Shown here one piece after another: positions 7,754 through 16,079 of a stretch of 18,393 nucleotides of DNA. This stretch comes from JAAYAY01 sp964429355 (GTDB lineage: Bacteria; Planctomycetota; Planctomycetia; Pirellulales; Thermoguttaceae). The position numbers and the translations under genes are program-made. Positions within the stretch are counted from its first letter, which is position 1, and each line of letters opens with the position of its first letter. The notes under the pieces were generated by a model. That model did no database searches, was not told the DNA's origin, and worked only from the letters and a program-made list of their open reading frames with translations. The stretch covers positions 1-18,393 of the forward strand of contig CAYSCH010000178.1 of the NCBI GenBank assembly GCA_964429355.1, read 5' to 3'.

Positions 7754-9007
7754 TCACCAGTCGTCGTCCTCTTCATAATCGTATTGTCTGGGAGCTTTGC
7801 CACCCTTTGCGATCAATTTAGGGTGTTTTAGTCGAGACTTCTTTGTATCGACGTTTTCCAGCTCGACGTCAAACTCCCACTCGTCGCCGTAGTCGAAAAG
7901 AAATGTCATTGTGCCGCCAACGGAGAGGGGCACGTCGCCCAGCCGGACGTCCTCCGTGCAGGCCTGTGCTTCCGTGTCATAGCCGCAGGCGATACGCAGG
8001 GCTCGGCCGCACCGGTCGAGGAGTTCGAAGCAGTAGAGATGGTCGTCGTCGAAGTTGAATGCGTCGAGGATCGCGAGGGCCAGATCGTCAAGATCCAGAT
8101 CTGCCGGTGTGACGATCCGCCGCCACGGCTTGCCCAGCGACACGCGCCAGGTGTGGGCGCCTTCGCGGAACGGTTCTTCCGGCAACACGAGATGTCGTCG
8201 CCACTCGGGGAAGTAGGGCTGAAAGAGCGGCTGCAGGGCACCGGCCTGCGCGTTCCTGGATGCGGAAACGAAACCATACAACAAAGAATACTGGTGGATG
8301 ATTTCCATCATCGCCTCTCCCAGGGGAAGCCGTTCGATAGCCGCCGGCTTCACTGCTCCGCCCGCCTTCGGCTTCTGGTACTCCAACTGAATCCACCCGA
8401 AAATCTCCATCAATGCCAAGGTCACCGGATCCATCATCGTGACCAGGGCCCCGCCATATCGCTGCGTGCGGCTCCTGGGATAGGCAAGCCGGATGTCTCT
8501 TGAAACGTCGATTACATCCCCGATGCGCCCGTTCATCCAGCCTGATCGCTCGCCGACAATCTCGCCCGAGGCCTGGAGGAGCCAGGTTTCCAGGAGCGTG
8601 AAATATCGTTCGGTGGGGTTCATGTCGAGCCACTGGGCGACCATCGCTTCGTCGATCGCCAGGCGCCCGCTGGGCGGTACTCCCTTGGAGATCCCGATTC
8701 CCGAGGCTCGGAGAATCATGAACAGTCCGTGAAGATGTGGAAACGATCGCTGCTGGGGTCGTTTGAGTCGATGCTGGATGGGGCGACTCATCCGCTCGTT
8801 CAGTTCATTGAGCCGTCCTTGGGGGAGCATGAAGTACTTGCCGGTGGTCTTCAGCCCATCGGCGCCGATGAACTCGACGAGGGTGGTGAAGTCCCGGAGG
8901 ATCGTGCCCGGTTGGTGTTCGTCGATGACCTGATTCTGGAAGATCTCTTTCGACTTCTCCGTAATATTCGGTTGCCCCAGGGCTTCGTTGAGTACCTCGT
9001 CCCACAT
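7754..9007 (-). CDS. Protein with C-terminal pRiA4b ORF-3-like domain
   Basis: The protein is 417 aa. The ATG at 9007 is chosen because GAAAGGA (9014-9020) lies 6 nt upstream. A TTG at 9028 in the same frame would overlap the previous gene and lacks that support. Residues from about H285 (HTWRVSLGKPWRRIV) to about 405 resemble the plasmid pRiA4b ORF-3 / IS1096 passenger family: W-R-R-I, LDDLALAILDAFNFDDDHLYCF, then FDYGDEWEFDVELE. The family has no firmly established function. The 280-residue N-terminal part is mainly helical-looking and not recognised, and makes this protein much longer than the isolated domain. It ends with a very acidic tail (YEEDDDW). It is last of a three-gene - strand unit and overlaps nothing, with 17 bp to its upstream neighbour. 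Confidence 0.72.
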   Translation of the reverse strand: MWDEVLNEALGQPNITEKSKEIFQNQVIDEHQPGTILRDFTTLVEFIGADGLKTTGKYFMLPQGRLNELNERMSRPIQHRLKRPQQRSFPHLHGLFMILRASGIGISKGVPPSGRLAIDEAMVAQWLDMNPTERYFTLLETWLLQASGEIVGERSGWMNGRIGDVIDVSRDIRLAYPRSRTQRYGGALVTMMDPVTLALMEIFGWIQLEYQKPKAGGAVKPAAIERLPLGEAMMEIIHQYSLLYGFVSASRNAQAGALQPLFQPYFPEWRRHLVLPEEPFREGAHTWRVSLGKPWRRIVTPADLDLDDLALAILDAFNFDDDHLYCFELLDRCGRALRIACGYDTEAQACTEDVRLGDVPLSVGGTMTFLFDYGDEWEFDVELENVDTKKSRLKHPKLIAKGGKAPRQYDYEEDDDW

Positions 9008-9013
9008 GGTGAT

Positions 9014-9020
9014 TCCTTTC
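9014..9020 (-). promoter_or_regulatory. Ribosome binding site deciding the ATG start at 9007
   Basis: GAAAGGA on the - strand, 6 nt before ATG. It sits in the short gap after the upstream gene's stop (9025-9027), which argues against the in-frame TTG at 9028. Confidence 0.6.
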
Positions 9021-9024
9021 GCGA

Positions 9025-9477
9025 TCAAAACGAGAAATCGATATTACTGAAGGACTTGTCCAACTCGGCAGCCTCGGTGAGTTCACGATTGACACTTGCT
9101 TGCGTGTGTTCGAGCACTTGGAGTGCTTCCTCAATCGGATCGTAGTTCTCGTACTCCGATTCCATTTGCCGCCACTCTTCCTGAACGTCGTCACAGCACC
9201 CAACGATTTCCTTGGCCGCTGCTCGGATGCGTGGATTTTCGTGGTGCAAGTAGGCGTTGAACTGTGTGCGGCGTTTCTTGAAGACGCGCCCGCCGGAACC
9301 GACGCACCGTTCCATGTCGCGTAAGGCCTGCCGGTATTCCAGCTCCTCGCGACCCAGCCGAGCACAATCGCGGCACAGGTGCCGCTTATGCCCCTTTCCG
9401 GAGAACTGTTCGTCAGGTCGAAAGCTATCGCAGCACCAGCAGTAGTGTCCGCGATGTTTTTTGCGATTGCGAGCCAT
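9025..9477 (-). CDS. Small zinc-ribbon-like protein, function unknown
   Basis: The protein is 150 aa. The ATG at 9477 has AGGGAA a few bases upstream, inside the last codons of the preceding gene. The N terminus is basic (MARNRKKHRG) and followed by C13-x2-C16 and C35-x2-C38, spaced like a treble-clef or zinc-ribbon knuckle pair. The remainder (about 45-150) is charged and helical-looking, with no membrane segment or signal peptide, so it should be cytosolic. CxxC...CxxC with a basic flank suggests nucleic-acid or protein binding, but no specific family is recognised. It starts 3 bp after the stop of the 422-aa gene, so translation is probably coupled, and it ends 17 bp before the pRiA4b-domain gene. 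That spacing supports a shared role. Confidence 0.7.
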   Translation of the reverse strand: MARNRKKHRGHYCWCCDSFRPDEQFSGKGHKRHLCRDCARLGREELEYRQALRDMERCVGSGGRVFKKRRTQFNAYLHHENPRIRAAAKEIVGCCDDVQEEWRQMESEYENYDPIEEALQVLEHTQASVNRELTEAAELDKSFSNIDFSF

Positions 9478-9480
9478 CGA

Positions 9481-10749
9481 TCATCTTCCCTGGCCCGAGG
9501 TTGCTATCGTGGGAGCGGGGAGGTAGGCCTCGAGAAACCGGCATTCGTCCCAGTTCCTGGCCATCGCCGTCTGGAGCTTCTTCCACAGGATATAGCAGAC
9601 GCTGTGGGCGGTGTCGCAGGTTCGCTGGTCGACCAGGTCGTGGGCATGGAGGAAGTCGTAGAAATGCCGCATGGCCACGACGGCTGCCGGGGCATGGAAA
9701 GTTTCGAGCGAGAGGAAACCGAGCTTTTGGGTGAGAGCCGACTCGAAGTCGCTTTGCCTGAGACCGCGGAGCAACGCAGTGGGCTTGTTCTCCATATGGT
9801 TGATCGTGTCGGCCAGGACCCGTCGCAGTTCGTCGGCCACGATGGGCTGAAATCCCCGCTGCTGGCAGAGCCATCGCATGTAGTCGTAGAGCAACGCATG
9901 GAATTCCCGGCCGGCATCTTTACGGGCGGCAAGCAACTCGTCGCGAGTCCAAACCTTTCCGGAAGTCCCCGCAATGTGGGCAACGTGTCTTCGCTGGGTT
10001 TGACGAGCGGATTTCGTGTCCTCGACTCCGAGCTCGAGGGACTTCTGATAGAACGCTTCAATGGCCTCGTCCGTCGCCCCCGCGCTGACACACGCTTGGA
10101 CCGGGCCGAAGAGAGCCCACTCGATCAGTTCGTCCACCGCCCAGGGCAGCAAACACGGTCCGCGGGCCAGAGCCATTGCGGCATCCACCAGCCTTTGGGC
10201 TGCTTGTACTCCGCCGGCAAGCCGGATCATTGAGATGAGAGAAAAGATGGGTTCTGAGATCTCTTCCATCTGCTCGGCCAGATAGTCGACCGCACGATTG
10301 ACGTCGGCCATGCGGCCTTCTGGGATGTAGTGAAACACCAACGAACGGGTGTTCCAATCCAGACTTGCGGCAAAGACGTCCGGATACTCGCCACGCAACT
10401 GTTCGAGAAAGACCGCGTACTCGGGCCTGGAGAGCTTCGTCTGCAATTCGTCGATCGACTCGGGAAAGAACCGGTCAAAAGAGTCGTCGCTCGGGGAGAC
10501 GGTTGCCAGTTTCTCGCGGGTCATGCGGACTCGCTCCTGGCCGTCGGCGTTTTCGTACGCTTCCCACCACTGGTCGACGGGAGACGGGGCTTCCTGAACC
10601 GGCTTGGGCCTCGAAACGATCCGCGGCAGCTCCGGAAGATGGGGGGCCGGCGGAGACGAGTGTCTCGCTCGTGCCTGGGATTCGGCTTTTCGCTGTTTGC
10701 GTTGGCGCTGCTTTTTCTGCTTGTGGGCTTGCCTCCTGCTAAGGGACAT
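9481..10749 (-). CDS. Hypothetical protein with strongly basic N terminus (422 aa)
   Basis: The ATG at 10749 follows AGAAAGGAG at a spacing of about 10 nt. No other methionine lies close by in this frame, and the frame remaining open further upstream is only the antisense of the U32 gene. Residues 1-32 are dominated by Arg, Lys and Gln, followed by a Pro-rich linker to about residue 57. The remaining about 365 residues look globular and helical (for example AVDYLAEQMEEISEPIFSLI and a C-terminal AVVAMRHFYDFLHAHDLVDQ). There is no signal peptide or membrane span. The basic tail suggests contact with nucleic acid or ribosomes (inference). The family is not recognised. It is first gene of the three-gene - strand unit and is read divergently from the U32 gene across 165 bp. 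Confidence 0.72.
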   Translation of the reverse strand: MSLSRRQAHKQKKQRQRKQRKAESQARARHSSPPAPHLPELPRIVSRPKPVQEAPSPVDQWWEAYENADGQERVRMTREKLATVSPSDDSFDRFFPESIDELQTKLSRPEYAVFLEQLRGEYPDVFAASLDWNTRSLVFHYIPEGRMADVNRAVDYLAEQMEEISEPIFSLISMIRLAGGVQAAQRLVDAAMALARGPCLLPWAVDELIEWALFGPVQACVSAGATDEAIEAFYQKSLELGVEDTKSARQTQRRHVAHIAGTSGKVWTRDELLAARKDAGREFHALLYDYMRWLCQQRGFQPIVADELRRVLADTINHMENKPTALLRGLRQSDFESALTQKLGFLSLETFHAPAAVVAMRHFYDFLHAHDLVDQRTCDTAHSVCYILWKKLQTAMARNWDECRFLEAYLPAPTIATSGQGR

Positions 10750-10794
10750 GGCTGCGAGTCTCCTTTCTGGGGTGAGATGGCTCCTTTTCCACCG

Positions 10795-10826
10795 ATATTG
10801 GAGCAAAAGGAAGGGGATTTCGTCAA
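10795..10826 (-). promoter_or_regulatory. Possible promoter of the three-gene minus-strand unit
   Basis: In the 165-bp divergent gap the - strand has TTGACG (10821-10826) as a -35-like box and CAATAT (10795-10800) as a -10-like box. The 20-nt spacer is longer than the usual 17, so support is weak. On the + strand TAGAAT at 10861-10866 could serve the U32 gene, but no good -35 is seen. Confidence 0.22.
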
Positions 10827-10914
10827 TCACCGAGATCTGCCCTGCCAGGCATGGGGACGGTAGAATTGAACAACCTCCGTCATTTTCGGGTCCGATTCCG
10901 CCTGCCCCTATCCC

Positions 10915-13434
10915 ATGCCCATCACCACACCCTCTCCTCCCGAGCTGCTTGCCCCCGCCGGCAACCGGCAGTGCGCGAAGGCGGCGGTGGCCAACGGGGC
11001 GGATGCCGTCTATTTCGGGCTCGACGGCGCCTTCAACGCGCGGGCGAGGGCGGCCGGGTTCTCCGCCGAGGATCTGCCGGAATTCTTCGCCTTTCTGCAC
11101 CGCAACGGCGTGCGGGGCTACGTGACGCTGAACACGCTGGCATTTTCCGACGAGCTGGAGTCGCTCGAGGCGATCGTCCGGCAGGTGGCCGAGGCGGGGG
11201 CCGACGGGGTGCTCGTGCAGGACCTGGGACTGGTGCGCATGATTCGGCGGATTGCCCCCAAGTTGCCGATCCACGCCTCGACCCAGATGACGTTGACGAG
11301 CGCCGAGTGCATTCGAGTGGCCGAAGAGCTGGGAATCGAGCGGGTAGTGCTCGCCCGTGAGCTTGCCGTTGACCAGATCGCGAGGATCCACGAGGAGACG
11401 TCCGTTGCGCTCGAAACGTTCGTGCACGGGGCACTCTGCGTGGCCTACAGCGGACAGTGTCTTACGAGCGAATCGCTCGGAGGCCGCAGCGCCAACCGGG
11501 GGCAGTGCGCCCAGGCGTGCCGGCTGCCCTACGAACTGGTTTGCGATGGGCGGGATGTGGATTTGGGGGACCAGAAATATCTGCTCAGTCCCCAGGATCT
11601 TGCCGCCTACGCCTTGATCCCTGAGTTGATCGCGGCCGGCGTGACGGCATTGAAGATCGAGGGTCGGCTCAAAACCCCCGAGTACGTGGCCAATATCACC
11701 CGCCACTATCGGCAGGCGATCGATACGGCCGTGGCCGGCCGGCCGGTCGAATTCACGGAGCGGCAGGTCGAGGAAATGGAGCTCTCCTTCTCGCGCGGCT
11801 TCTCGGTGGGCTGGCTGCATGGGTGCGACCACAAGATGCTCGTGCCGGGTTTGAGCTCGGCCAAACGGGGCGTGCTCATCGGCGAGGTGCGCGAGGTGCG
11901 CCGCGATCGAGTACGAATCGAGCTCACCGGGCGGCTCAAGGCGGGGGACGGCGTGGTCTTCGAAGGCAATCGGGCCGAGGGCCAGGAACAGGGGGGGCGC
12001 GTGTTCACGATCCACCGGGAGGGCAAGCGCCTGGCGGAGGAAGTGGCCGAGGGGATGGTTGAGCTTGCCTTCCAGCGCGGCGCGATCGATCTGAGCGAGA
12101 TCTGGCCGGGGCAGAAGGTCTGGAAGACCGACGATCCGGCCCTGACGCGGCGTTTGCGAAAGACCTTTTCCGGCGACATTCAGGGCAAGGACCTGTGCGT
12201 TGAGATCACGGTCGTTGCGGCCGTCGGCAAGCCGCTCGAGGCCCGGGCCCGGGTGAAAGGGTTCCCGGTGGTTGTGGCCACCAGCGAGCAGCCGCTGGTC
12301 GAAGCGGTCAAGCATCCGCTCGGCCGCGATGTGCTCGAGGAGCAGTTCGGCCGTCTGGGCGGTTCGGGTTTTGTTCTGGCCGGTCTGACGGCCACGATCG
12401 AAGGGCGGCCGATGGTGCCGCTGAGCGTGCTGGGAAAGCTGAGGAAGGAGATTGTCGCCGGACTGCAGGTGGCACGAGAAGAAACGCTGCGAACGGGCCA
12501 CGCGACGGCCGCGGAGCCGGTACTGCCGCAGATGCGGGGCGAAATTGCCGGACCGGCCGTTGCGCCGGGCGAACCGGAACTGGCGGTGATGTGCCGATCG
12601 CTTCACCAGGTGCGGGCCATGCTTGGGCATGGCCCGTGGCGGCTTTACGCGGACTTTGCCGATATCCGCCAGTATGGCGAGGCGGTTTCGCTTGCCCGGA
12701 CAGCGGGGACAAAGATCTACCTGGCCACGCCGCGGATCCAGAAGCCGGGCGAGATGGGGATCTTCAAGGCCCTGGCCCGCCATGAGGCGGACGGGATCCT
12801 GGTGCGAAACCTGGCGGCGCTCGACTATTTTGTGAAGAGTTCGGTGCCATGCATTGCCGACTTTTCGCTCAATGCGGCCAACGAGCTGACGGTCGATTAT
12901 CTCGCCAGCCTGGGGGCGGAGCGTGTCACGGCGTCGTACGATCTGAACTGCGAGCAGTTGCTCGAATTGGCACGCCACGGGCCGGCCGGCTTGCTGGAAG
13001 TGGTGATCCATCAGCATATGCCCATGTTTCACATGGAGCATTGCGTGTTCTGTGCAGTCCTGTCGCCGGGAACAAACAAGACGAACTGCGGCCGGCCGTG
13101 CGATCATCACGAGGTGCGACTTCGCGACCGGGTGGGCGTGGAGCATCCGCTGGAGGCCGACGTGGGCTGCCGCAACACGGTCTACAACGGCACGGCGCAG
13201 AGCGGTGCCGAAGTGGTCAAGCCTTTGCTGCAGCTCGGCGTTCGCCATTTTCGCGTGGAACTGCTCCGCGACGATCCGGCGGAAGAGCTTCGGCGGTGCG
13301 TCGGCTTGTACTGGAACCTGCTGACGGGCAAGGTCTCCGGACGCGAGGTTTGGACATCGCTCCAGGCGGTGAATCGGGTGGGAGTCACCCGGGGAACCCT
13401 GGAGCATCGGCGGGATCCGCTGGCAATCCTGTAA
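10915..13434 (+). CDS. U32-family protein, RlhA/YdcP-like, double-length
   Basis: The protein is 839 aa. The ATG at 10915 opens MPITTPSPPELLAPAGNRQCA, the usual U32 beginning (LLAPAG). No clear Shine-Dalgarno precedes it. The U32 signature region is present in near form (ETFVHGALCVAYSGQC). Its cysteines C175, C182, C198 and C202 match the four-cysteine layout that holds a 4Fe-4S cluster in characterised U32 proteins such as UbiU/UbiV. A DUF3656-like middle section follows. The C-terminal third (about 555-839) resembles a second U32-type barrel with its own Cys set (HCVFC, NCGRPC, GCRN). E. coli RlhA, of similar N-terminal architecture, is needed for hydroxylation of 23S rRNA C2501. An RNA-modifying role is therefore more likely than proteolysis, despite the peptidase name. 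It forms a pair with the rdgB-like gene 7 bp downstream. Confidence 0.87.
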   Translation: MPITTPSPPELLAPAGNRQCAKAAVANGADAVYFGLDGAFNARARAAGFSAEDLPEFFAFLHRNGVRGYVTLNTLAFSDELESLEAIVRQVAEAGADGVLVQDLGLVRMIRRIAPKLPIHASTQMTLTSAECIRVAEELGIERVVLARELAVDQIARIHEETSVALETFVHGALCVAYSGQCLTSESLGGRSANRGQCAQACRLPYELVCDGRDVDLGDQKYLLSPQDLAAYALIPELIAAGVTALKIEGRLKTPEYVANITRHYRQAIDTAVAGRPVEFTERQVEEMELSFSRGFSVGWLHGCDHKMLVPGLSSAKRGVLIGEVREVRRDRVRIELTGRLKAGDGVVFEGNRAEGQEQGGRVFTIHREGKRLAEEVAEGMVELAFQRGAIDLSEIWPGQKVWKTDDPALTRRLRKTFSGDIQGKDLCVEITVVAAVGKPLEARARVKGFPVVVATSEQPLVEAVKHPLGRDVLEEQFGRLGGSGFVLAGLTATIEGRPMVPLSVLGKLRKEIVAGLQVAREETLRTGHATAAEPVLPQMRGEIAGPAVAPGEPELAVMCRSLHQVRAMLGHGPWRLYADFADIRQYGEAVSLARTAGTKIYLATPRIQKPGEMGIFKALARHEADGILVRNLAALDYFVKSSVPCIADFSLNAANELTVDYLASLGAERVTASYDLNCEQLLELARHGPAGLLEVVIHQHMPMFHMEHCVFCAVLSPGTNKTNCGRPCDHHEVRLRDRVGVEHPLEADVGCRNTVYNGTAQSGAEVVKPLLQLGVRHFRVELLRDDPAEELRRCVGLYWNLLTGKVSGREVWTSLQAVNRVGVTRGTLEHRRDPLAIL

Positions 13435-13441
13435 TCTACCC

Positions 13442-14113
13442 ATGCTCTACCTTCCGTGCAGCGAACTCGTTCTGGCCAGCGGCAACCCGCACAAGGTGCA
13501 GGAATTTGGAGACTTGCTCCGCCCCTTGCAGATTCCCCTCAGGTCGCTGGCGGACTTCCCGCAGACGGTGCCGGTCGAGGAGAACGGCGAAACCTTGGCG
13601 GAGAACGCCCGGGGCAAGGCGATCGGGTATGCGCGGGCGCTGGGGGAGTGGGTGCTGGCGGATGACACGGGACTGGAAGTGGATGCTTTGAACGGTGCGC
13701 CGGGGGTCCGGTCGGCGCGATTTGCGGGTGAGGGGGCGACGATGGCGGAGAACCGGGCGAGGTTGCTGGAGGAAATGGCGGGTATTGTGGGATCGGCGCG
13801 AACGGCGCGGTTCAAGTGCCAGCTTGCGCTCGCCAGCCCGGCCGGCGAGGTGGTTGCCGAGGGGGTGGGCGTTTGCCGGGGTCGGATACGCCTGGAGGGG
13901 ACGGGCGGGTTCGGGTTTGGTTACGATTCGTTGTTCGAGATTCTGGAGTATCGGCGGACGCTGGCGGAGCTGGGGCCGGCGGCAACGGCGGTAATCGGGC
14001 ACCGGGGGCGGGCGGTGCGCCAGTTGATGGCGGCAGTGGGGCCCGTCTGTCGGGTTTGCCCTACGGTTCCGGAAAACGAAAGACCTGCAGATCCTGGCCG
14101 GCGGACGAGATGA
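13442..14113 (+). CDS. rdgB: XTP/dITP diphosphatase (RdgB/HAM1 family)
   Basis: The protein is 223 aa. Family motifs run in order: SGNPHK at 13-18 (usual S/T-x-N-x-x-K), DDTGLEVDALNGAPGVRSAR from D74, and GGFGFGYDSLFE (usually GGFGYDPLF). A GHRGRA at 186-191 replaces the usual SHRGRA, with the conserved His-Arg kept. The enzyme hydrolyses XTP, dITP and ITP to monophosphate plus pyrophosphate and cleans the nucleotide pool. It is cytosolic and Mg-dependent. It starts 7 bp after the U32 gene with no separate ribosome site, so coupled translation is likely. The tail after GRAVRQL is about 30 residues longer than usual, Pro- and Arg-rich, and is read through the 3' end of the convergent caspase gene (53-bp overlap). 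Confidence 0.92.
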   Translation: MLYLPCSELVLASGNPHKVQEFGDLLRPLQIPLRSLADFPQTVPVEENGETLAENARGKAIGYARALGEWVLADDTGLEVDALNGAPGVRSARFAGEGATMAENRARLLEEMAGIVGSARTARFKCQLALASPAGEVVAEGVGVCRGRIRLEGTGGFGFGYDSLFEILEYRRTLAELGPAATAVIGHRGRAVRQLMAAVGPVCRVCPTVPENERPADPGRRTR

Positions 14114-16079
14114 TTCCCGCAACATGGTGGCCATCGGGGGCAACGGCCAGAGTCTGAACGTAGCCCCTCTCATTGGCCATGGCCACCTGGTGGACTTTGA
14201 AACCGGTGTTGGCGTTCCATTTGGAGATTCTTCCGTTGCCGCCGGCGATGATGTGTTTTCCATCGGGAGTGAAGGCAGCGGCCCAGGGAATCTCGCCGGT
14301 CTCGCAGCGTTTGATTTCTCTTCCGGAGTTTGTGTCGTAGACGACAAGGTCGTAGCTGTCGCCGAGCACGAGGAATCGCCCATCGGGGGTGAAAGCGGCG
14401 GCCTGCGGAAGGGAGCAATCGGGTTTGAACTCGCGGGTGACCTGGCCCGACTTGAGGTCGATGCGTTTGAGATACTCTCCATCGGTCGCTACAGCGCTGG
14501 TCGCGTCGGCGAATCCGACGGCGCAGATCGCCTCGTCAAAGCCGTCGATGATGGTGACGATTCGTCCCGTAGCGACTTCCCAGAAATGGAGTTTTTTGTC
14601 CTCACCGCCGGAGAGTGCGTATTTGCCGTCGTTCCGGACGGAGATGCATTTGACGTCTTCATTCTGGCCGACATAGCTGGCGGCCTCTTTCAGCCGGCCC
14701 TCGGGTGTGACGTTCCAGACGTCGACTCGCCCACTACTTCCGCCGGCAAGGAGGTACTTTCCGTCGGGTGAGAAGGTAACGGAACCGACCTGGCCGAGGC
14801 TTTCGAGATCGTCGCGAAAGTCGAGCCGGCCACCTTCGACCAGATCGAAGAGCAACAGGGCGCGGTCCGATTTGCCTGCAGCCAGCCATCGGCCATCGGG
14901 TGCGATAGCCATCGAGGAGACGCTCCATCCCATGTCGTCGAAGCGGCGAATTTCGCCGCTTTCCTTGTTGAAGACGGGGAGGGCGTCGAGCGGCGATTTG
15001 CCTCTCCTGGGTCTTCTGGCCGGAGTATCCCTGGGGATTTCGGTCTTTGAAGCACTGCTGGCCAATACGGGTGCGGAATCAACGGGCGGGGCTGCCGCGG
15101 GATTGGGTTTGGGTTCTGGGGCGGCAGCGACCTGGGTTGCCGGCTCTCGGATGATCCGGAAGACCTGCAGATCCTGGCCGGCCATGGAGGCCATTGCGGC
15201 GACGTGCTGACCGTCGGGGGCGACGGCCAGGCACTGCACGTATCCCGAGTCCTTGGCCACCTCCACCTGATGGACACGGAAGAAGGTCTTCAGATCCCAG
15301 ACGGAGAAGTGCCCCCTCCCACCCGATATGAGCCGATCGGCCTGCGGGTTGAAGCGGACGGTCCACTGGATCTCCTGGCTTTCGCACGTGCCGAGTTTCT
15401 TTCCCAGCCGAGTATCCCAGACGAACAGATTGTAATCGGCACTGACGACAAGCTGACGGGCGTCGGGGGAGAAGGCGGCGGCATGGGGAGACGAATGGCC
15501 CAGCTTGAAGCGCTGGACAATTTCCCCACTGGTCAAATCGACCCGCTGGAGCACTGCGCCGTCGGTCGCCAGAGCGCTGGTCACGTCGTCGAACCGGGCT
15601 GCCTGGAGGCTGCCATCGAGCCCTTCCACGGCGCGGACGAGTCGTCCGGTCTCCAATTGCCAGAAGTGCAATCGACCGTCCTTGCCGCCGGAGAGAACGA
15701 ATTTGCCGTCGGAACGAACGTGGATAGAACTCACCTGGCCGTTGTGTCCGGCGTACTGGCTCACCTCGGCCAGGCGGCCCGCATCCTTCACTTCCCAGAC
15801 TTTGATCAACCCGGAAGAGCCGGCAGCGAGGATGTGCCGGCCGTTGGGCGAGAATTCGACGCAACTGACCTGTCCGAGCGACTGGAGGTCATCGCGGAAA
15901 TCAAGGTTGCCGCCTTCGGCAACATCCAGGAGCAACAGGGCGCGATCACTCTTGCCGGCTGCCAACCATCGCCCGTTGGGAGAGAAGGCCAAGGACTTGA
16001 CTCCCCAGCCCATGTCTTCGAAGCGTCGGACCTCACCGGTCTGGGGCATCATCACGGGTATCGCAGCCAGGGGGGATTT
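14061..16079 (-). repeat. In-frame tandem duplication of the WD40 propeller (unit 1080 bp)
   Basis: Copy A starts at the KSPL codons at 16079 and copy B at 14999, exactly 1080 bp (360 codons) apart. The same offset holds at other points: an identical 20-mer at 14081-14100 and 15161-15180, and AGCAACAGGG at 14851-14860 and 15931-15940. The offset is constant, so no gap is needed in the alignment. Hand counting gives roughly 55% amino-acid identity over about 310 residues, with GRWLAAGKSDRALLL and AGQDLQVFR fully kept. Copy A carries an extra Pro/Ala-rich linker of about 45 residues before copy B. Copy B ends at the stop codon. Confidence 0.85.

Noticed and set aside
9008..9028. TTG start at 9028 for the pRiA4b-domain gene
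   Set aside because: An ATG 7 codons later has a well-placed GAAAGGA. The TTG would overlap the upstream stop and has weaker support.
10915..13434. Collagenase-type protease function
   Set aside because: U32 peptidase names come from early reports. Characterised relatives with this N-terminal layout act in RNA or quinone hydroxylation, and no protease catalytic site is evident.
10750..13443. Minus-strand frame continuing upstream of the 422-aa protein to 13443
   Set aside because: This part is antisense to the U32 gene. The ATG at 10749 has a good ribosome site, and the protein changes character sharply there.
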